Shown here piece after piece: positions 49,001 to 55,000 of a DNA stretch of 64,000 nucleotides. Position numbers and translations under genes: made by a program. The first letter of the stretch is position 1. Every line of letters starts with the position of its first letter. The notes under the pieces were generated by a model, which was not told the origin of the DNA, did not search any database, and saw only the letters and a list, made by a program, of their open reading frames with translations. The stretch comes from Trichobilharzia regenti (taxonomy: Eukaryota > Platyhelminthes > Trematoda > Strigeidida > Schistosomatidae). The stretch is taken from positions 81,752,903-81,816,902 of the forward strand of contig OX235262.1 of assembly GCA_944472135.2 (NCBI GenBank), in the 5' to 3' direction.

Positions 49001-52000
49001 ATTTTCCTCCTTACCTAACACTCTATGCCTAACCTTAATATTACCTTATTATACTACCTAACACTGGGGAAAGAACGCAGACACCTGCGATCAAAGAAAA
49101 CTAGCCTTTTCATGCCATCTATTCTCAAAAGCCATGTTTCACACTTAAAAAGGAGGACGAGGAAAACTGCAGAGCGATACACACGCCCCTTGACCGATAG
49201 CCGGATTTCAGGTCTACGCTAGAGATAGTATAAGTTGGTTGGCATATGCCACGCAAGTCTTCTTATTCCTGCTGAGATTTTGTCACCAATCAGCCTGCTG
49301 GGGCTGACACAACTTCTCAAATAAAAGAAGTGGTCAACGCCACAATCACCAAGCTGAGAGTAAAATTAGTCCAATTCTGTAGCATCATCATCTTACATTT
49401 GACAGCACGAGCGAATCGCATGCCAAACATTCGAATATTTCTGCTCAACATATTCAAAAGAATCTGTACTTTGTCAGTCTTTACGTAGGAGCAGGAATAT
49501 ATCATCTGCATATTCTAAGTCAACGAGACTATTATCCCCTGGTAACAAGTCAATCCCTGAGTGACTGAAATCAGTTGGGGTTAAGTCCATTAGTACATCT
49601 ATGATGTCATTAAACAGAAATGGGGACAGTCGGCATCCCTGATGGACGTCACTAGTTGTCACCACTACAGCTCTTGCCTGGCTGCATGAGTTCAAGTAGA
49701 GTACCTCGATCAGTGCAATGCATTTTCTCGGCGTTTTTTTCACATCCTAACATCGCCTCTAGGTAGACGGACAGTCTCTGATTCACAGACATCGCTTAAT
49801 AACTTAAGTCAACCCGTCCTTAAACACGTTTCATCGAGTCAAATCCTGCTGCTTTCCCTAGTTTTAAATTAGAGACAGTCTTTGTAACCTCAGTTACAGG
49901 ATGACTGGTGTCTGCATCTCATTCAGGTAGGTGTTGAATACTGGGCATGTCGAGCGTGGCTACAGGCCAATTAAATTGCTCCATAAAATGCTCCTTTCAA
50001 CATCCCGGTCGTCCATCCTAAGAGCTAATTAGGGAGCCATTTTTCTCGAAGATTATCTCGCTTGCCATTTGCCGCCTGCTTCTCTGATAAGTCTAAAAAT
50101 TTGTCTGGAGTTACCTATCATCTAGACCATTTCCATCCCTTTCGCTTTTGTCGCCCACCCCTGTCTACAGTCATTGAGAAAACTTTTTGTCCATATTTGG
50201 GCAGCTTCCATTACTCATCATATTCGGAGCCCAGTGGTATCGGTCTTCGTGAGTCTATCAGTTCGGGTAAAGTAGCTTTTAGTAACCCTGGTCTTAGGTA
50301 ATCAATAATTTTTAAAGCTGTATCTATAGCCAACTAGATATTGCGCCAAGCCTCCTCAGAACAGGCCTTGTAGTCTATCTCAGATACGTGTTTAGTTATT
50401 TATTCCTTGAAGAGGGACTCAGTGTCCTGATCAAGTTGTGGGTATAACGGCTTTATTGCTGCCTGTTTCTTGTGTCCGTTCAATTGTGAACATAAATGAG
50501 TTCGGACTGGGGCGTGATCAGTGTAGGCGCGTGCTCCAGAAAGTGTGTCTCCTACCGACAGCCCCCAACGATAGTTTATCACTACGTGGTTTATTTGAGT
50601 CCACAGTTACTTTGATGACTAAAGTCGTCGGGTTGGGCAATATATTTTATGATTATTTGGACAGAACTGTAGAAGACGGTCACCGTTTTCCGCTCGTCGA
50701 CAGGGAACTCCGTAGGTACCGCCAACATATCTTTCCGATTGACACAACTTTCTGACTTCAGCAATGAAGTCGCCTGCTACCAACGATTACATCTGAGTAT
50801 TTTGTTTTTCCCATCACACTAGAGAGTTTTTGACAAAACTCATCCTTTATTTCGTCTAAATTGGAGTCAGTTTGGACGTAGATTGAGACTATAAAAAGGC
50901 ATCGACGGGTAACGCAGTCCCTCTTTCTTCTTAAACATCCATTCAAACAGACAGTACACATACGACTATCTAATAGCATCCAGTCGAATAAGGATTTTCT
51001 GACCTAAAAATCAATGTTATCCGTATGCCTCATAGCTCTAGTTAACCAGCAGATGAATCTCCTGACAACCATAAAGTGAATTTCGCGAATTCACCCTGTT
51101 GGTCAGGTGTAATTAAGTGAATAACCACATTTAGGTCTTGTATGAGTGTCTTTGGGACGCAGCATACATCCATGGCTCAAGATGCTAGAGTTCTGTCTGT
51201 CTGGATTCAACATAGAACTTGGCACCGAAGTGCAGCAGTTCGAGTTGCCACGTTCCAAATAGCACACAGAGGTAGACAAGAAGATGAGTGAAGAGAATCA
51301 ATAGAGTTTGACAAATATAAGAGTGAAACAGAATGGGTAATGGTAGAAAGGAATATGAAAGATTACAGAGATTGAATACATCTGCGCCATTGACAACGAT
51401 TTTGAGCCATGTCACCTATTGTCTCCAGCCATTGATTCCTAGAGTCCCGAGGGCCCCAACCCGGGAGTCTGCATCTCCCTACCTGACTCAGTTTAACTGT
51501 CAAGGATTTCATGGATTGATGCCATGTTTTTGTTTGGCCACCACTGGCTCTTTTCCAACCTGAACCTATATCAGCTAACAATGCCCGTCGGGGGAGGCGG
51601 TGGTTAGGCATGCGCACCACGTGACCTAGCCATCTTAGTCTATGTAACTTTATAACCTCGTCGATTGATTTTCCCTCTTTGCCCAACACTCTACGCCTAA
51701 CGTCAACATTACTTATCTTGTGAAACCACCTAACGTGAGACAGAGATCGCAGACATCTATGATCGAAAGCAGTCAACCTTTTCATGTCTTCAACGCGTAT
51801 TGGCCATGTTTCAGAGCCATAGAGAAGGACGGAGCGAACTGATGAGCAGTACACACGTCCCTTGGTTGATAACCGGATGTCACGCCTACGCCAGAGATGG
51901 TGTAAGTCAGCGAAAGCAGCTCGAGCTTTTCGGATCCGTGCTGAGATTTCATCGCCAATCAGTCCGTTGGTGCTAATACAACTTCCCAAGTAGGTGAAGT

Positions 52001-55000
52001 GGTCAACATGTTCTATCACTTCACTCCCTATCACTAAGTTAGGGGTTGACGTGGTCCAGTCCTGTAGCAGCATCTTACATTTTGCAGGGGCGAATCGCAT
52101 GCCAAACATACGAAGATTGCTGCTCAAGGTGTTCAGAAGACTCTGCATTTTGTCAGCATCCTCCCCTAACAGGACTATGTCATCTGCATATTCTAAGTCC
52201 ATTAGATTATTCCCTGGTAACAAGTCGATTCCTAAGTCACTACGTTCAGTTAAGGATACTTCCATTAGCATATCTATGATGAAGTTAAACAGAAATGGGG
52301 AAAGTGGACATCCCTGTCGGACACCACTGGTTGTTACTAATTCAGATGACAATTCCCCATAAGCCCTTACACGACTACGTGAGTTTGAATAGAGTGCCTT
52401 GATTAGTGCAATGTACTTTCTTGGCACTCCCTTCACAGTCAGACATTGCCATAGTACCTTTCGGTCCACGGAGTCGAAGGCCGCCTTCAAGTCAAGAAAT
52501 ATGACAATTGTTGGACGCCGAAAAGTGTGTCTATGTTCTAGAATCTGTCGAAGAGTGAAGATATGATCTATGCACCCTCTACCTGGTCTAAAGCCTGCTT
52601 GATTTTCCCTTGTCTGTTCCTCCCGAGTTCTGCTTAGTCTATGCATGATTACTGAGCCTAGGATTTTAGAGACTATGTTCGTTAGGCTGATCCCCCTATG
52701 ATTATCACACGAGGACTTGTTTCCCTTCTTGAATATCGGTATAATAAGTGACTTACCCCAGTCTGATGGTACTGTCTCTGATTCCCAGACTTTGCCTAGT
52801 ACCTCAGTTAATCTACAAACTAGTATGTCACCCCCATATTTAAACACCTCCGGAATAATTCCGTCGGGTCCTGCCGCTTTGCCTCGTTTCAAATTACTGA
52901 TAGCTTTTGTAACCTCACCTACAGACGGCGGACCAGTGTCTATATCCCATTCGGGTACGTGGTGGATGGCGGGGAGGTTCAGTGTGGCTGTAGGCAAGTT
53001 AAATTGTTCCTCAAAGTGTTCTTTCCAGCGTTCAAGGCGTCTATCCTGAGAGCTAATTAAGGAGCCATTTTTCTCAGAAATAGTCTCACTTATGAATTGC
53101 CTTCTCCCACCCGATTCTGTGATGAGTCTAAAGAGTTGCCTAGTGTTGCCTATCGCCAATGCTTTTTCCATCTCTTTCGCCTTTGTCACCCACCACTGTT
53201 CACGGTCCTTGCGGAGACTTTTAGTAAGTTTCCTTTTGTGCAGCTTTCGCTCCTCATTGAATTCGGAGCTCGCCGGAATAAGTCTTCTAGCATCTATCAG
53301 TTCGGATGAGGCAGTCGAAATCCAGTGGTTTTTACTCACCTTTGGATTTGTCTTATTCACAGCTTTTACAGCTGTATCTATAGCTGACTGAATATTCTTC
53401 CAGGCTTCTCCAGGGTGAGCACAGCTGTCGATTCAGATATGCGTTTAGCTAGTTCTTCCTCAAATAGGGATTTAGTTTCCTGATCGAGCTGGGGACGTGA
53501 TGGTTTTACCGCCAGCTGTTTCCTACGTCCGTTCAGTCGTAAGCACACACGAGCCCGGACCAGTGCGTGATCGGTATCTACACACGTGTTCCAGAAGGAG
53601 CGACAATCTCCTACCGACCCACGCCAACGATAGCTTATTGCTATGTGGTCTATTTGTGTCCAGCGTTGGTTTGATGATGGGGGTCGCCAGGTTAAACAGT
53701 GTCTCTCCTTGTGTTTAAAGTTAGTGCTTACAAGAAACAAATGATTATCTGAACAGAACTGTAGGAGACGGTCACCGTTGTCGGTTCGCTGGCACGGAAC
53801 TCCATAGGTGCCACCGACATCCTTCTCAGATTGACACAATTTCCCTACTTGAGCGTTAAAGTCACCAGCTAGAACGACTATATCTGAGCGTTTAGCCTTT
53901 CTCACCAAACTAGACAGCTTTTGGTAGAACTCATCCTTCGTTTCATCCGAACTGCAGTCAGTGGGGGCGTAGGCGGAGATTACGAAAAGGCATCGGCGAG
54001 TAGTGCAGTCCTTTCTCCTTCTTACTGATCCGTTCAGACGGACAGCACACATTCGGCTATCTACTGGGATCCAGTCAAGCAATGTCTTTTCTGCCCTAGT
54101 ACTCAGAGCTATCCCTACGCCAGCTAATCCCCGTGAACTAGCTGTGGCATCTCCTGACACCCTCAAGGTGAATTTTGAAGATTCATCCTGTTGGCCAGGT
54201 GGGGTTAGGTGAATAACCACACTTGGGTCTTGTATGCGTGTTTCTGAAACACAACATACATCAATGGCTCGAGATGCCAGGGTCTTAGCTAGTGATGCTT
54301 GTTGTCCTATTTGGCAAAGTGTCCTTACATTAAATGCTCCTATATGAAATTGGTGGCGTGGCTTTAGGAGACTATCCGTGGTGGTTTTTTGGCTTTCGTC
54401 GTTTTTAGTGGACACAGAGTGAAGAGGGAGTGAGGAGCCATCAAGTAGAGGAGTTGCATCACTGGGGGAAGGTAAGGTAATAGAGATGAAGATGAAGACA
54501 AAGATAAGTGAGGATTAGAGAGGTTTTGTGTGCGCTTTGGATTGTGAGGGCGATTGTTACTTCCCGGCTGCCCACACCGTGGAAGTTGGTTGCGTGACCG
54601 CAGAGCCCAGGGGACAACTGCTTGAGGCCGGTCACACGCGGCCTGTTTTTGTTCGTTCTTTGTTGTTTTGTGTGCCTCAGTAGCATACTTATCACTCCCG
54701 CCCTGTGACACGGCAGCAGGAAGCGCGGTCGTTGTTAATCCGGGCCACGGCCGATCCGGCATGAAATTTTGTGAATTTGTTTGGATCATGGTATTGGATG
54801 AGGTAGCTGCTTTTTGTTTAACCGCTATCCAAACAACCTGCCTGGCATGGTAGAACCTCAAGAGACATAAGTCTCAGCCAGTATAGCTTGATTAGGTCAT
54901 TGCGGTGTTCAAGCCCGACCACCACGTCAAGGTAGCAGCTTTCGGTCGGGACTAGAGTTCTGGCTAGTGATACCTGTTGTAAGACTGAGCAAATAGTCCT

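Larger units (their letters stand above)
51196..54951 (-). mobile_element. RTE-A LINE copy 3, full length and nearly intact
   Basis: 3,756 bp with 11-bp TSD, 5' HDV-like fold, ORF1-like frame, endonuclease and reverse transcriptase ORFs, and a short CAGA tail. The long ORF (54415 to 51363) is broken by one visible 1-nt deletion near 53430 relative to copy 1. All endonuclease and polymerase motifs are intact. This is the youngest large element in the window. It lies in copy 2, within an intron of the coiled-coil gene, in the same orientation as the gene. Confidence 0.92.
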
